A stretch of 64,000 bases of DNA from Streptomyces dangxiongensis (GCF_003675325.1 NZ_CP033073.1:5642001-5706000); one strand, 5' to 3'. Counted from the first letter of the stretch, positions 27,186-36,505 are shown. Notes: generated from the letters alone by a model not told the origin. Numbers and translations are program-made.

Positions 27186-27300
27186 CGGGTCACCCTGGCA
27201 CACGGGCGCGCACCCCGGCGAGGAATTTGAGCGGACCGCTCGCGGCATCCGTATCCGTGGACGCCGGGGCATGCTCGGCCCACCAGGACCGGAGGAACAG

Positions 27301-27693
27301 ATGAGGTTGACAAGGCTGCTGCTCGGCGCCGCGGCCGTGACGGCGCTGGCGGGCTGCGCCCCGGGCGGCCGCACCGAGGCGGTGCCGCCCACCGCGACCG
27401 GCAGCCTGGAACGCCTGGCCGCCGAGGTGCGCTGCAAGCCGGACATGCAGACCGACGCCGACGAGATCCGCCAGGCCATCTGCCGCAACGGCGACGGCAG
27501 GTTCGTCCTCGCCACCTTCGCCACCGACCGGGGCCAGCGCGAGTGGATCAACGAGGCGAAGGACTACGGCGGCCACTACCTGGTCGGCCGCAAGTGGGTG
27601 GCCGTCGGCGACGACGGGGTGGTCAAGGCGCTGCGCGGCACGCTCGGCGGCGATCTGGAGGCCGGCACCGACCATCACGCGCACAGCGGCTGA
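27301..27693 (+). CDS. Small secreted lipoprotein
   Basis: A 130-aa putative lipoprotein. The signal peptide ends in LAGC with the lipid-anchored Cys at residue 19. The mature part has two cysteines (VRCKPDM, AICRNGDG) likely to form a disulphide, and ends in a His-rich DHHAHSG that might bind metal. GGAGGAACAG precedes the ATG. No family recognised. A terminator hairpin follows. Confidence 0.75.
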   Translation: MRLTRLLLGAAAVTALAGCAPGGRTEAVPPTATGSLERLAAEVRCKPDMQTDADEIRQAICRNGDGRFVLATFATDRGQREWINEAKDYGGHYLVGRKWVAVGDDGVVKALRGTLGGDLEAGTDHHAHSG

Positions 27694-27717
27694 CCCGGCC
27701 GTGCCACGGGGCACGAC

Positions 27718-27756
27718 GAAGGCCGGCGACGGGAGGGGGACTCGTCACCGGCCTTC
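27718..27756. terminator. Bidirectional terminator
   Basis: Arms GAAGGCCGGcGACG and CGTCaCCGGCCTTC (one mismatch) around an 11-nt loop, between the convergent lipoprotein gene and the DUF1996 gene. Confidence 0.75.
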
Positions 27757-27778
27757 TGTCATGTGTCCCTCGCGGGGA

Positions 27779-29347
27779 TCAGGCGCAGTTCTGGCCCCGG
27801 TTCAGGCAGTTGGCGATCTTGTTGGCCAGTCCGTTCTTCGTGATGCTGATGAAGTCGTCGTGGTCCGTGGCCGCCTTGTGTAGCTGCTCCGGGAAGCCGT
27901 CCACCGCGTAGGCGTTCTTCACCTGGCCGTTCTGCACGGTCGGCGGGGTGATGTTGTACACCAGGCGCATCGTGAGCTGCGGGATGGCCTTGAAGCCGTT
28001 CGGGCAGACACCGCTCGCCGGGTCGGCGAAGGCGACGTGCGTGCGGTGGTTGGCGCTGTCGGCGTTCTGCCCGTCCCAGCAGCTCTGGAAGGCGAAACTC
28101 CGCACCACCTTGCTGCCCTGCGGGCAGATCGGGTACTGCTGCGTCAACTGGACCTTGCCCTCGAAGCCGGTGCAGCTCCAGTGGGCGTTGGCGTTCGCCA
28201 GACCGTTGGTGGTGGTCTTGGCGTCACCGGTGATGATGCGCAGGAACTGCGGCATCGCGACCACCTTGCTCGCCGGGCTGCCCACGTACTTGATCTGGGC
28301 CTGGGCCGGGGTCAGGATCTTGCCGACGTTGCCTTCCTTGCCACCGCCGTCCTTGTTCTGGTCGAAGTCCTGCGTACCGTCCTGGACGCGCACGACCGGC
28401 CAGTAGTACGACGACAGGTCGCTGGTGTTCTGGCAGCTAGTGCCGCCCTGGAGGAACGTGTTGTTGCTGGCGAACGCGTTGATCTTCTGGTTGCCGACGT
28501 AGTCGTGCAGGTGGTGCGCGCCGTTGGTCACGCCGGGCGCCACGATCACGTTGTCGGTGTTGAAGTTCTTGTTGGCGTTCACACCGCAGCGCGTGGTGAA
28601 CGTGCCGGTCGAGGCGTTCCCGCTCCTGCGCGGCTTGCCCTGGACGTTCGGCGCCACCTTGGTGATGTCGACGAAGTCGGCCGCCGCCGGGCCGTTGCCG
28701 GCCTGCCCGCCGACATTGCCCTGCTGACCGTTGTTGCCCTGCTGCTGCCCGTTCTGGCCCTGCTGCTGTCCGCCGTTCTGCTGCTGGCCACCGGTGTTGT
28801 TCTGCTGCTGACCGCCCGTGTTGTTCTGCTGGCCGCCGTTCTGCTGCTGACCGCCGGCGTTGGTCTGGTTGGCGGCCTGCGTCGTACAGGCGGCGAGCTG
28901 CCGGAGCGCGTCGTCGAAGGAACCGCCGACCCGCTGGATGTCGATCCGGATCCGGTCGATCGTCGCCGCCCGCTTCTCCTTGAGGGGGCCGACGATCGCG
29001 TTCTGCACGAAGCTCGCGTCCCGCGTCTGCGCGTTGCGGGTGGCGGCGAGCCGGGTGTAGGCCTCGGTGATCTGCTTGTCGAGGTTGGCCACCTCCGTCG
29101 CCACGCCCTGCCGGGCCGCGTTCGGCACGTTCGTCAGCTTCTGGCCGACGTCCGGGCAGGAGATGGTCGCGACCTGCGCCGTCGAGGCCTTGGTCTGGTT
29201 GCCTCCCCACGTCTGGTGGTCCGGCTCGTGCGCCGAGGCGTAGAAATTCGCCCAGATCAGCCCGCCCCCGCCGAGCGCTAGGGCCGCCGATGCGGCTATG
29301 GCCTTGGTGGCCAGCGGCGTGCGGCGTTTGCGTGTGTTGCGTCCCAT
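27779..29347 (-). CDS. Secreted DUF1996 protein with a Q/N-rich repeat region
   Basis: A 522-aa exported protein. A basic N-terminus ([10 protein letters not shown]) and a hydrophobic segment at about 18-38 form a signal or anchor. A helical region follows, then a Gln/Asn/Gly low-complexity linker at about 195-260 (tandem GGQQQN-type units), and a DUF1996 domain with the family start [17 protein letters not shown] and paired cysteines. DUF1996 proteins are secreted and sometimes carry wall- or cellulose-binding parts; the activity is unknown. ATG 29347 follows GAGGAG. A smaller protein with a similar helical head and Q-rich linker is encoded at 33,836-34,549. Confidence 0.8.
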   Translation of the reverse strand: MGRNTRKRRTPLATKAIAASAALALGGGGLIWANFYASAHEPDHQTWGGNQTKASTAQVATISCPDVGQKLTNVPNAARQGVATEVANLDKQITEAYTRLAATRNAQTRDASFVQNAIVGPLKEKRAATIDRIRIDIQRVGGSFDDALRQLAACTTQAANQTNAGGQQQNGGQQNNTGGQQQNNTGGQQQNGGQQQGQNGQQQGNNGQQGNVGGQAGNGPAAADFVDITKVAPNVQGKPRRSGNASTGTFTTRCGVNANKNFNTDNVIVAPGVTNGAHHLHDYVGNQKINAFASNNTFLQGGTSCQNTSDLSSYYWPVVRVQDGTQDFDQNKDGGGKEGNVGKILTPAQAQIKYVGSPASKVVAMPQFLRIITGDAKTTTNGLANANAHWSCTGFEGKVQLTQQYPICPQGSKVVRSFAFQSCWDGQNADSANHRTHVAFADPASGVCPNGFKAIPQLTMRLVYNITPPTVQNGQVKNAYAVDGFPEQLHKAATDHDDFISITKNGLANKIANCLNRGQNCA

Positions 29348-29521
29348 GGAACTCCTCTGACTTCCTTGCGGGGCAGCATCGAGGCGCCCGACAGGAGTGA
29401 AGCGGCGCCCTTCCATACGCACGCCGTCGCGCAGGTGTTCAACCGTCCCGCGAATCAGTCCCGGGGCCACCACGCCACTTCCGCACCAACAACCGCCTGA
29501 ACAGCGGATGTTCGCGGGAAA

Positions 29522-30175
29522 TCAGCGGTCGCGGTCCAGGTGGGCGAGCACGGCCAGAACGCGTCGGTTGTCATCGTCCGACACCTCCAGGCCCAGTTTG
29601 CCGAAGATGTTGGAGGTGTGTTTGGCAATGGCCCGTTCCGTCACCCCCAACTGTGCCGCGATACCCGCGTTGGACCGGCCCTGCGCCATCAGCTCCAGCA
29701 CCTCCCGCTCGCGCGGGGTGAGGCGGCCCAGCGCCCGGTCGCCGGCCGACCGCCGTGCCAGGAGCTGCTGGATCACCTGCGGGTCCATCGCCGTACCGCC
29801 CGCCGCCACCCGTCGTACCGCGTCCACGAACTGGTCCGTGTCGAACACCCGGTCCTTCAGCAGATAGCCGATGCCGCCGTCGCCGTCGGCGAGCAGCTCG
29901 CGCGCGTACAACTGCTCGACGTGCTGGGAGAGCACCAGCACAGGCAGCCCGGGCCGCTCGCGCCGGGCCGCGAGCGCGCACTGGAGACCCTCGTCGGTGT
30001 GCGTCGGCGGCAGGCGCACATCGACCACCGCCACGTCCGGCCCCGACCCGGCCAGCGCGCGGGCGAGTTCGGGACCGGTCCCGACGGCGGCGGCGATCTC
30101 GAAGCCGTAGGCCTCCAGCATCCGCACCAGTCCGTCGCGCAACAGGAACAGGTCTTCGGCTAGGACAACACGCAC
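29522..30175 (-). CDS. NarL/LuxR-family response regulator
   Basis: A 217-aa response regulator: receiver domain with the acidic pocket near the N-terminus (LAEDLFLL), phospho-acceptor Asp in VAVVDVRLPP, and Lys in LLKDR; then a C-terminal LuxR-type HTH (LTPREREVLELMAQGRSNAGIAAQLGVTERAIAKHTSNIF). The GTG start at 30175 overlaps the end of the sensor kinase gene by 16 bp, so the two are translated together. Confidence 0.93.
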   Translation of the reverse strand: MRVVLAEDLFLLRDGLVRMLEAYGFEIAAAVGTGPELARALAGSGPDVAVVDVRLPPTHTDEGLQCALAARRERPGLPVLVLSQHVEQLYARELLADGDGGIGYLLKDRVFDTDQFVDAVRRVAAGGTAMDPQVIQQLLARRSAGDRALGRLTPREREVLELMAQGRSNAGIAAQLGVTERAIAKHTSNIFGKLGLEVSDDDNRRVLAVLAHLDRDR

Positions 30176-31437
30176 GGGATCTCCACGGTCACCATGGTGG
30201 GACCGCCGGCGGGGCTGCTGACGGCCAGGACTCCGTCGAATGTACCGAGCCGCCGCTCGATCCCGGCGAGCCCCGAGCCGGGCCCGACGGCCGCGCCGCC
30301 CCGTCCGTTGTCCGTGACCGTGATCCGCAGCCGGCCGTCGTCGTGGTGCACGTCGATCCAGATCCGGTCGGCCCCGGAGTGCTTGACCGCGTTGGTGAGC
30401 ACCTCGCTGACCGCGAAGTAGGCGGCCGACTCGACCGGCGCCTCCACCCGGCCCGCCAGCTCCACGGACACCTCCGTCACCGGCGGCAGCCGCAGCGCCA
30501 ACGCCCGTACGGCGTCACCGAGTCCGCGTTCGGCGAGGACCGGCGGATGGATGCCGCGCACCAGGTCGCGCAGTTCCTCCAGGGCCTCCGCGGAGTTCCG
30601 CCGGGCCTGGGCGAGCAGCCTCTTCGCCTGCGCCGCGTCCCGTTCGACCAGCATCTCGATGGTGCCCAGGTCCATGCCCATCGCGACCAGCCGGGCCTGG
30701 GCGCCGTCGTGCAGGTCCCGCTCGATGCGGCGCAGCTCGGCGGCCGAGGTGTCCACCGCGTCCTGCCGGGTCTCGGTCAGCACCCGTACCCGCTCCACGA
30801 GTTCGCCCTGTTCCCCGCCGAGAACGGCCCGGGTGAGCCGGAAGTGCGCGGTGAGCAGCCGCGGGGCGAAGCGGTGGGCGAACACCAGCACCGCGGCGGC
30901 GAGCGCGGCGGCGAGGAAGGCGGTGGCCTGGCCGGTGACCGGCACGAAGGCGTACCAATAGGTGTCGGCCGGACCGGACACGTACGCGCGCCACAGCCCG
31001 GCCGGCAGCAGCAGCCCCTGAAACGGGAAGAACAGCACCAGGGCCGGGAGCAGCGCGGTGACGAAGCCCGCCGTCATGTCGACCAGCAGCCAGCGCACGT
31101 CCCGCCAGGTCTGTGGGTCGCGGAGCATGGTGAGGGTGCGCGTCCAGGGGCCGGCGCCCTGCGGGACGGGCCGGTACGCCACCGGGATCCGCACCCCGCA
31201 CCACTCCTCGGCCAGCCGGCGCCGGGTGTTCGCGTAGTCCCTCAGCCCGCCGAGGATCCAGGGGGTCAGCAGGAACCCGAGTCCCACCGGGAGGAGTTCC
31301 AGCGAGACGAGGGTCAGGGTGAGGCACAGCAGCGTCACCGGCAGCATCACCAGGGCGAGGACGAGCCCCCGTACCGCGGCCAGCACCGCCTCCCGGGCGC
31401 GGCTGCGGAAGTCGTCCTCGTACGTGTCCGTGTCCAT
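30160..31437 (-). CDS. Two-component sensor histidine kinase
   Basis: A 425-aa NarL-type sensor kinase. The N-terminal 190 residues hold a sensor-domain-type arrangement of four or more membrane segments. Next come the HisKA_3 dimerisation helix with the phospho-His in RIERDLHDGAQARLVAMGM, and an HATPase domain (EVLTNAVKHSG, DNGRGG, GSGLAGIERRLG). It phosphorylates the regulator encoded immediately downstream. The signal is unknown. ATG at 31437. Confidence 0.92.
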   Translation of the reverse strand: MDTDTYEDDFRSRAREAVLAAVRGLVLALVMLPVTLLCLTLTLVSLELLPVGLGFLLTPWILGGLRDYANTRRRLAEEWCGVRIPVAYRPVPQGAGPWTRTLTMLRDPQTWRDVRWLLVDMTAGFVTALLPALVLFFPFQGLLLPAGLWRAYVSGPADTYWYAFVPVTGQATAFLAAALAAAVLVFAHRFAPRLLTAHFRLTRAVLGGEQGELVERVRVLTETRQDAVDTSAAELRRIERDLHDGAQARLVAMGMDLGTIEMLVERDAAQAKRLLAQARRNSAEALEELRDLVRGIHPPVLAERGLGDAVRALALRLPPVTEVSVELAGRVEAPVESAAYFAVSEVLTNAVKHSGADRIWIDVHHDDGRLRITVTDNGRGGAAVGPGSGLAGIERRLGTFDGVLAVSSPAGGPTMVTVEIPCVLS

Positions 31438-31488
31438 GGGGCCAGTCTGTCCGGCCCGGCCCGCCCGGTCACTGGGCGCAGCCCCACG

Positions 31489-32514
31489 TCAGGGGGTGGT
31501 GCCAGGTACACCCCCGGCGCCGGCCAGCAGCCTCGCCTCCACCCGCGGGTCCAGGCCCGTGGGGGGCCGGTCCGGCCGCAGCGGCGCCGTGCCCCCGGTC
31601 TCCGTCAGCCACCGCCAGGTGTCCGCGACGGTCTCGGCGGCCGGCCGGCACACCAGGCCCGTCGCCAGCGCCCGCGACACGTCGGCGCCGTACACCGCGA
31701 CGTGCAGCTCGCTGTCCGGCGGCACCCACACCGGCAGCTCCGTCCACGGCTCGATCCCGGCGCCGAGGATCACGTCCGGGTCGGTCCAGCGCAGCTCCGC
31801 GTCCGCGCCGGTGACACGCAGACAGGCCTGGAGCAGCTCGTCCGTCGTGGTGTGGCCGAGGGGGCTCGCCAGGTTGTACGGCCCGCTCAACTCCCGCTCC
31901 ACACCGCCCAGCAGCCAGTCGGCGAGGTCGCGCGCGTCGACGTACTGGATCGGCAGCCCACGCGGACCGGGAGCGAGGACGGGGCCGCCGCGGGCCACGC
32001 GGGTCAGCCACCAGGGCAGCCGGCCGATGTTCTCGTACGGGCCGAGGATCAGCCCGGCCCGGACCAGGAGGGAACCGGCGGTGCCGAAGGCCCCGACGGC
32101 GGCCAGCTCGCCGCCCCGCTTGTCCCGGGCGTAGTCCGTCGCCTCAGCGTCGGCGGCGGCACCCTCGACCAGCGGGGCGTCCTCCGTGCCGCCGCGGGGC
32201 CGGGGCCAGGCGTACACCGACCGGCTGGAGACGTACACGTACCGCCCGGCCCGGCCGCGCAGCAGCCGGGCCGCCGCGTCCACGGCACGCGGCGCGCCCG
32301 GCCAGGTGTCGACCACGGCGTCCCAGCCGCCGCCGTCCGCCGCGAGCGCGGCGAGGCCGTCGGCGGCGGTACGGTCACCGGTCAACGCCCGCACGCCCGG
32401 CGGGGCCGGGTGCCGCCCCCGGTTGAGGACGGTCACCTCCCAGCCGCGTCCGAGCGCGGCCTCCACGACGGCCCGCCCCACGAACTCCGTACCGCCCAGC
32501 ACCAGAAGTCTCAT
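31489..32514 (-). CDS. NAD(P)-dependent epimerase/reductase (SDR, extended)
   Basis: A 341-aa Rossmann-fold protein. The nucleotide-binding motif is LVLGGTEFVGRAVV at the N-terminus and VYVSSRSVYAW contains the catalytic-region serine/tyrosine pattern. It resembles the isoflavone-reductase-like or NAD-dependent epimerases of actinobacteria. The substrate is unknown. The gene lies 51 bp from the start of the kinase gene in the same direction, so it could lead a transcript into it. Confidence 0.8.
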   Translation of the reverse strand: MRLLVLGGTEFVGRAVVEAALGRGWEVTVLNRGRHPAPPGVRALTGDRTAADGLAALAADGGGWDAVVDTWPGAPRAVDAAARLLRGRAGRYVYVSSRSVYAWPRPRGGTEDAPLVEGAAADAEATDYARDKRGGELAAVGAFGTAGSLLVRAGLILGPYENIGRLPWWLTRVARGGPVLAPGPRGLPIQYVDARDLADWLLGGVERELSGPYNLASPLGHTTTDELLQACLRVTGADAELRWTDPDVILGAGIEPWTELPVWVPPDSELHVAVYGADVSRALATGLVCRPAAETVADTWRWLTETGGTAPLRPDRPPTGLDPRVEARLLAGAGGVPGTTP

Positions 32515-32583
32515 GCCGGGATGGTGCCCCGTCCGGGGGCGGACCGGAACCGGACTCTGCCGAGGGCAGAGCCGCCAGGAGGG

Positions 32584-33162
32584 TCAGCGGCCCGCCGGCG
32601 GGGTGTACTTGTAGCCGACGCGCCGCACCGTCTGGATGGTCTGGCGGTGCTGGGCGCCCAGCTTGCGGCGCAGCCGGGCGATGTGGACGTCGACGGTGCG
32701 GCCGTCACCGACGTGGCCGTACCCCCAGACCGTGGTGACGAGCTGGTCGCGGGTGTGCACCCGGTGCGGGTGCGCCACCAGGTGCGCGAGCAGCTCGTAC
32801 TCCAGGTAGGTCAGGTCGAGTTCACGGCCGTCCACGCTGGCGGTGCGCTGCACGGGGTCGATCCGCACCAGCGGCTCGGCGTCGCCGGCGTCCTGCTCGG
32901 CCTCCGGCTGGTCCGGGACCGCGACCGGCAGGAACGGGGGCCGCTGGTCGGCCGGGACCAGCACCAGGTAGCCGACCATCGGCGGCTGGCCGGGCAGGGT
33001 GGGCAGGGTGTGCTGCGGCGCGGGCAGCCAGGTGGCGCCGGGCGGCAGGAAGTCCGCGACGTCCACCACCTCGTCCCGGTCGACGGCGCGCAGCCGGTGC
33101 CGGGAGCCGTTCTGGGCAGGGGAGTTGACGGCGGCGGTGGAGAGGGAACGGGTGGTCGCCAT
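32584..33162 (-). CDS. OmpR-type winged-helix DNA-binding protein lacking a canonical receiver
   Basis: A 192-aa protein. The C-terminal 95 residues are a clear OmpR/PhoB winged helix (RELDLTYLEYELLAHLVAHPHRVHTRDQLVTTVWGYGHVGDGRTVDVHIARLRRKLG). The N-terminal half does not show the phospho-acceptor pattern of a receiver domain, only a short hydrophobic block (MVGYLVLVPADQ). It is therefore probably an orphan regulator that does not depend on phosphorylation. It is followed by 69 bp and then the epimerase gene. Confidence 0.85.
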   Translation of the reverse strand: MATTRSLSTAAVNSPAQNGSRHRLRAVDRDEVVDVADFLPPGATWLPAPQHTLPTLPGQPPMVGYLVLVPADQRPPFLPVAVPDQPEAEQDAGDAEPLVRIDPVQRTASVDGRELDLTYLEYELLAHLVAHPHRVHTRDQLVTTVWGYGHVGDGRTVDVHIARLRRKLGAQHRQTIQTVRRVGYKYTPPAGR

Positions 33163-33606
33163 GAGAGGTCAGCTCTTTCGCGCGAGAGGTTCGTCGGGCA
33201 GGACGGCGGCCACGATTCGTGGTCGGGCACGCCGGGGACGTACGTCGTTTCGCGCTGGCCGAAGGCCGGGGGTGTACGGCTTTAGAGGGCCCGCGCGTTC
33301 GTCGCGCGGCAACACACACGGTCGAAGTCGTGGTGCTGACGGGAAGGCCAGAACGGCTGGAGGTCGTGACGACCCGTCGCGGTGATCATCTGGAAGCCGG
33401 CCATGGGCCCATTGAAGCAGAGGCGCACGCCCGGCAGGAGTCTCCTCTCACTGCTTGGACGCTTCCTTGGCATGAAATTGACATTGCGTGCGACCGCGGG
33501 ACCGGCCCGAAGGCCTGGTCAGGGGCCTGGGGGCCGGTCGGCGTGTCCGGAATCCCGTCTCACTCCTCGGACGGCACCGTCGCGGCCGCGAGGCGGCGGC
33601 ATGCGC
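33163..33606. other. Long upstream region with no recognised gene
   Basis: About 440 bp upstream of the winged-helix regulator gene hold no convincing coding frame. The stretch is less GC-rich near 33,460-33,490 (TGAAATTGACATTGCG) and may contain the regulator's promoter. I see no riboswitch or repeat. Confidence 0.4.
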
Positions 33607-33639
33607 GAGGGGCGCCCGCCATGACGGCGGGCGCCCCTC
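33607..33639. terminator. Strong hairpin terminator
   Basis: Perfect 14-bp arms (GAGGGGCGCCCGCC / GGCGGGCGCCCCTC) with loop ATGAC. It lies 17 bp beyond the stop of the small minus-strand frame at 33,657 and so ends the transcript from 34,549. Confidence 0.85.
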
Positions 33640-33656
33640 GGATGCGGTCCGGCGGA

Positions 33657-33839
33657 TCAGACCTGACCGGCCCTCTCCGGCGCGGCGCAGCAGGTGTCCA
33701 CCGACAGGCGGGTCACCGCGTACGGGTCGACGTTGGCGTTCGGGCGGCGGTCCTCGAGGGCCGGTGTCCCGCTCTCCGTGGCCGTGGACAGCGGGACACC
33801 CGCGTCATCACCGGACCGGTTCCCGGGTCCGGGCCTCAC
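33657..33839 (-). CDS. Possible small coupled gene (60 aa)
   Basis: A GTG at 33837-33839 overlaps the stop codon of the secreted-protein gene upstream (GTGA), and the frame ends 17 bp before a strong terminator, which is how a real last gene of an operon would look. The 60-aa product has an acidic/polar head and a tail with VDPYAVTRLSVDTCCAAP. No family is recognised and there is no signal peptide. It may be a chance frame. The vicinal CC and the coupling make it worth checking. Confidence 0.35.
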   Translation of the reverse strand: MRPGPGNRSGDDAGVPLSTATESGTPALEDRRPNANVDPYAVTRLSVDTCCAAPERAGQV

Positions 33840-34549
33840 CCCACCTTCTCGATCACCGCCCGCCGGATGAGGAACTTGCCGGGCTCGCGGACCTGCTCGA
33901 ACGCGGCGTTGTTCAGCAGGACGCAGCTTCCGGAGACGGACGTCACCTTCACCGTGGTGGACTTGTTGTTGTCCAGGTTGGTGACCTTGAGCGTCGTCCC
34001 CGCCGGGAACTGGCCGCTGGAGGCGGCCGGGGCGCCGCCCTCACCGGAGAGCGTCACGGTGGAGCCCTTGCACACCTGCTGACCGGAGGCCTGCTGGGCG
34101 CCCCCCGCCTGCTGGCCGTTGCCCTGCTGGGCGCCGCCCGCCTGCTGGCCATTGCCCTGTTGAGCGCCGCCCGCCTGCTGGCCCGAGCCCTGCTGGGCGC
34201 CGCCGTTCTGCGCCGCCTGGGAGTCCTGAGCCGACTCCCCAACGGTGCAACCGGACGCCTTCTGCTGGACCTTGATCTGGTCGATCACCGCCTGCCGGTT
34301 GGCGATCCGGGCCGCCGACTGCGCGTCCGGCTTCGCCTTCTGGCCGTCGATGAACTTCTGGTTGTTGCCGAGGGCGGTGGCGAGCCCCTGGCAGACCGTC
34401 GAATCACCGGTGGACAGGGTCTTCGCCTGCTGTGGCTGTGCGGCGCCGGACGTGCCGGCCAGCGCGAAGGCCCCACCGCCCGCCACCGCCGCGGCGCTGA
34501 CGAGCAGCGCGATCTTCTTCTTCGTACCGAGACTTCGCTTGCGCGACAT
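33836..34549 (-). CDS. Secreted protein with Q/G/A tandem repeats
   Basis: A 237-aa exported protein. The signal peptide MSRKRSLGTKKKIALLVSAAAVAGGGAFALAG is followed by a helical head, then a repeat region (about residues 115-160) of 11-residue units GQQAGGAQQGN, and a C-terminal beta-rich domain (TLKVTNLDNNKSTTVKVTSVSG) resembling a double-psi-barrel or expansin-like fold. The DNA repeats lie at about 34,075-34,205. The head and Q-rich linker recall the DUF1996 protein at 27.8 kb, which suggests common descent of their N-terminal parts. Function unknown. Confidence 0.75.
   Translation of the reverse strand: MSRKRSLGTKKKIALLVSAAAVAGGGAFALAGTSGAAQPQQAKTLSTGDSTVCQGLATALGNNQKFIDGQKAKPDAQSAARIANRQAVIDQIKVQQKASGCTVGESAQDSQAAQNGGAQQGSGQQAGGAQQGNGQQAGGAQQGNGQQAGGAQQASGQQVCKGSTVTLSGEGGAPAASSGQFPAGTTLKVTNLDNNKSTTVKVTSVSGSCVLLNNAAFEQVREPGKFLIRRAVIEKVG
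34075..34205. repeat. Tandem 33-bp repeats inside the secreted-protein gene
   Basis: About four in-frame copies of a 33-bp unit (GCCGCCCGCCTGCTGGCC core on the plus strand) encode GQQAGGAQQGN repeats. Copy number is likely to vary between strains because near-identical units can slip. Confidence 0.8.
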
Positions 34550-34668
34550 GCGCGCCTCCTGAAGAGCTAGGGGAGCGTACGCCGCTATGTACGAGATACC
34601 GAACGAAGTGACTCAACGGTCCCGGCACTGTCTCAAGTAACGTGAGTCACAGGCGAGTTGAGAAGCGC

Positions 34669-35040
34669 TCAGTTTTCTCTGCCACGGGACACGCCCTCCC
34701 GCACCGCCTCCTCGGTCCGCGCGACCAGGGCCGTACCGTCGTCGGCGGTGATGATGGGCCGCTGGATCAGCCGGGGGTGCTCGGCGAGGGCCGTGATCCA
34801 CCGCCCCCGCGACGCCTCGTCCCGGGCCCAGTCCCCGATCCCCAGCTCCTGGGCGACCGCCTCCTGGGTGCGGGTGATGTCCCACGGCTCCAGGCCCAGC
34901 CGCTCCAGAACGGCCCTGATCTCGTCCTCGCCCGGCACGTCCTCCAGATAGCGGCGGACGGTGTAGTCGGCCTTCTCGGCGTCCAGCAGGCTGAGGGCGC
35001 TACGGCACTTGGAGCAGGCCGGGTTGATCCAGATTTCCAT
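34669..35040 (-). CDS. ArsC/Spx-family thioredoxin-fold protein
   Basis: A 123-aa ArsC-like protein. It begins MEIWINPACSKCRSALSLL, with Cys9 and Cys12 forming a CxxC pair, and shows the ITRTQE and RPIITADDGTALVAR blocks of the family. The arrangement fits the YffB/arsenate-reductase-like branch; real arsenate reduction is not proven and no ars genes are nearby. ATG at 35038-35040. Confidence 0.85.
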   Translation of the reverse strand: MEIWINPACSKCRSALSLLDAEKADYTVRRYLEDVPGEDEIRAVLERLGLEPWDITRTQEAVAQELGIGDWARDEASRGRWITALAEHPRLIQRPIITADDGTALVARTEEAVREGVSRGREN

Positions 35041-35260
35041 GCGGCACACGGTACCCGGCCCCACCCCTGTTCGAATTCCCGACACCTCGGCAGCCCCACC
35101 GTCATCTGCCGTGACGGGGCGCCAATTTCCCGCCTCACCTGGCGCTTTACTGACTCCGGCACGCCCCCGGTTGTCAGTGCCCGGCAGTAGACTGGAGGCA
35201 GTGTTCGAGGGCAGGCGCCGGACCGCCGGCGGCTGCCCTGACCGCGACAGGAGGATGCCC

Positions 35261-35575
35261 GTGCCCGCTGCCGCCCTGAAGCCGAAGCCGTTGCCGACCC
35301 AGTCCACCGCCCAGCGATCCGTGCTGTTCGACTCGCCCTACGAGCCCGTGGCGAAGCGCCCCCTGCCGGCCGGACGGCCACGCGAGTGGTACGTCGCGCA
35401 CAACCGGCGCCTGAAGGCCATGCGCCTCGCCATAGCCCTGCTCGACTCCGGGGTCCACCTCCCGGGCGAGGCCCGCGACGAGACCATCCGCGGCACTGCG
35501 GAGCGGATCGGGATGCGTCCGCCGTCCGACACGACGTGCCACATGGTGCGGGCGCTGATGCGTTACTCCCGCTGA
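35261..35575 (+). CDS. Small conserved basic protein
   Basis: A 104-aa basic protein (VPAAALKPKPLPTQ..., then REWYVAHNRRLKAMRLAIALLDSG and IRGTAERIGMRPPSDTTCHMVRALMRYSR). GTG at 35261 has AGGAGG 6 nt upstream; an ATG at 35255 directly abuts that site and is less well spaced. The helical middle could bind nucleic acid, but no family is recognised. It is convergent with the hydrolase gene, with a terminator between them. Confidence 0.65.
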   Translation: MPAAALKPKPLPTQSTAQRSVLFDSPYEPVAKRPLPAGRPREWYVAHNRRLKAMRLAIALLDSGVHLPGEARDETIRGTAERIGMRPPSDTTCHMVRALMRYSR

Positions 35576-35588
35576 ACCGGCCGTGCCG

Positions 35589-35618
35589 CCGGGTGCCCCG
35601 CCGGTGCGGGGCACCCGG
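35589..35618. terminator. Bidirectional terminator
   Basis: Perfect 12-bp arms CCGGGTGCCCCG / CGGGGCACCCGG with a 6-nt loop, between two convergent genes. Confidence 0.85.
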
Positions 35619-35623
35619 CACCG

Positions 35624-36367
35624 TCACGCCGTCGGCTCCCGCTCCGACACGGCCTCCACCAGCGCCGCCACCAGTGCCCTCCGGTCCTCCGCGTGGTCGC
35701 GCAGCCACAGCCCCAGCCAGTGGTCGGCGTCCGTTAGCTCCAGGCGCGAGAACCGCGCGCGGGCCGACAGCGCTTCCTGCACGGCTCGGGTCACCACCGC
35801 CGGGATGACCGTGTCGGTGCCCGGGACCACCAGGACCGCCCGGCCCTCGTAGGACGAGAAGGCCTCCAGGGCGGGGGAGGTCCGCCAGCTATCGGGAGTG
35901 CGGATGATCTCCGAGAAGCGGCTGTCACCGTCGCCGAACGGCACCTCCCAGGCCTCGGGGGAGTAGACGGCGGGCGCGCACAGGCCGACGGCGGCGACCC
36001 GGCGTCCGTAGTGCCGCATCAGATCCGCGACCGTCTGGCCGCTCATGCTGAAGCCGACCAGGATCAGCGGATCGTCCGCCGGGGCGTGCGCGTCGAGCAC
36101 CGCCACCGCCTGCTCGTGGCGCCGGCGCAGGCTCAGCTCGGCGAGCGCGCCCGTGCTGTCGCCGTGTCCGGAGAAGTCGAACGCCAGGGCACGGCAGCCG
36201 TGGCCGGCGAAGTCGGCGAGCAGCGGCGACAGCCGTTCCTTGCTGCCGTTGCCGGCGCCGTGCAGCAGGATCGCCGTGGCCCGGCCGGCCGGACCGGCGC
36301 TCACCCCGCTGAGCCGTTCGCCGTCGTACGCGTAGCTGAAACCGGTGAGTTCGTCCATGCGGGTCAT
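35624..36367 (-). CDS. Alpha/beta hydrolase
   Basis: A 247-aa alpha/beta hydrolase with oxyanion region LLHGAGNGSKE, nucleophile elbow GFSMSG, acidic residue in VVPGTDTVIP and catalytic His in TDADHWLG. No signal peptide. It resembles cytosolic serine esterases or lysophospholipases; the substrate is unknown. The start is at 36367, or the ATG three codons further on. Confidence 0.85.
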   Translation of the reverse strand: MTRMDELTGFSYAYDGERLSGVSAGPAGRATAILLHGAGNGSKERLSPLLADFAGHGCRALAFDFSGHGDSTGALAELSLRRRHEQAVAVLDAHAPADDPLILVGFSMSGQTVADLMRHYGRRVAAVGLCAPAVYSPEAWEVPFGDGDSRFSEIIRTPDSWRTSPALEAFSSYEGRAVLVVPGTDTVIPAVVTRAVQEALSARARFSRLELTDADHWLGLWLRDHAEDRRALVAALVEAVSEREPTA

Positions 36368-36505
36368 TCACTCACGCCGGCCCCGCGGCCGGAGAACCGG
36401 ACGCACCCGCGGTGACGCTCTCCCCGCGCCGGGCGGAACGGAGGCGCGACGGCCCCTCCGCCCGGTCTCCCCGGACGCGGCACCCACTCCGGGCGGCGCC
36501 GGACG

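Noticed and set aside
34075..34205. Regular repeats that could suggest a CRISPR array
   Set aside because: The units are contiguous, in frame and encode GQQAGGAQQGN. There are no variable spacers and no cas genes.
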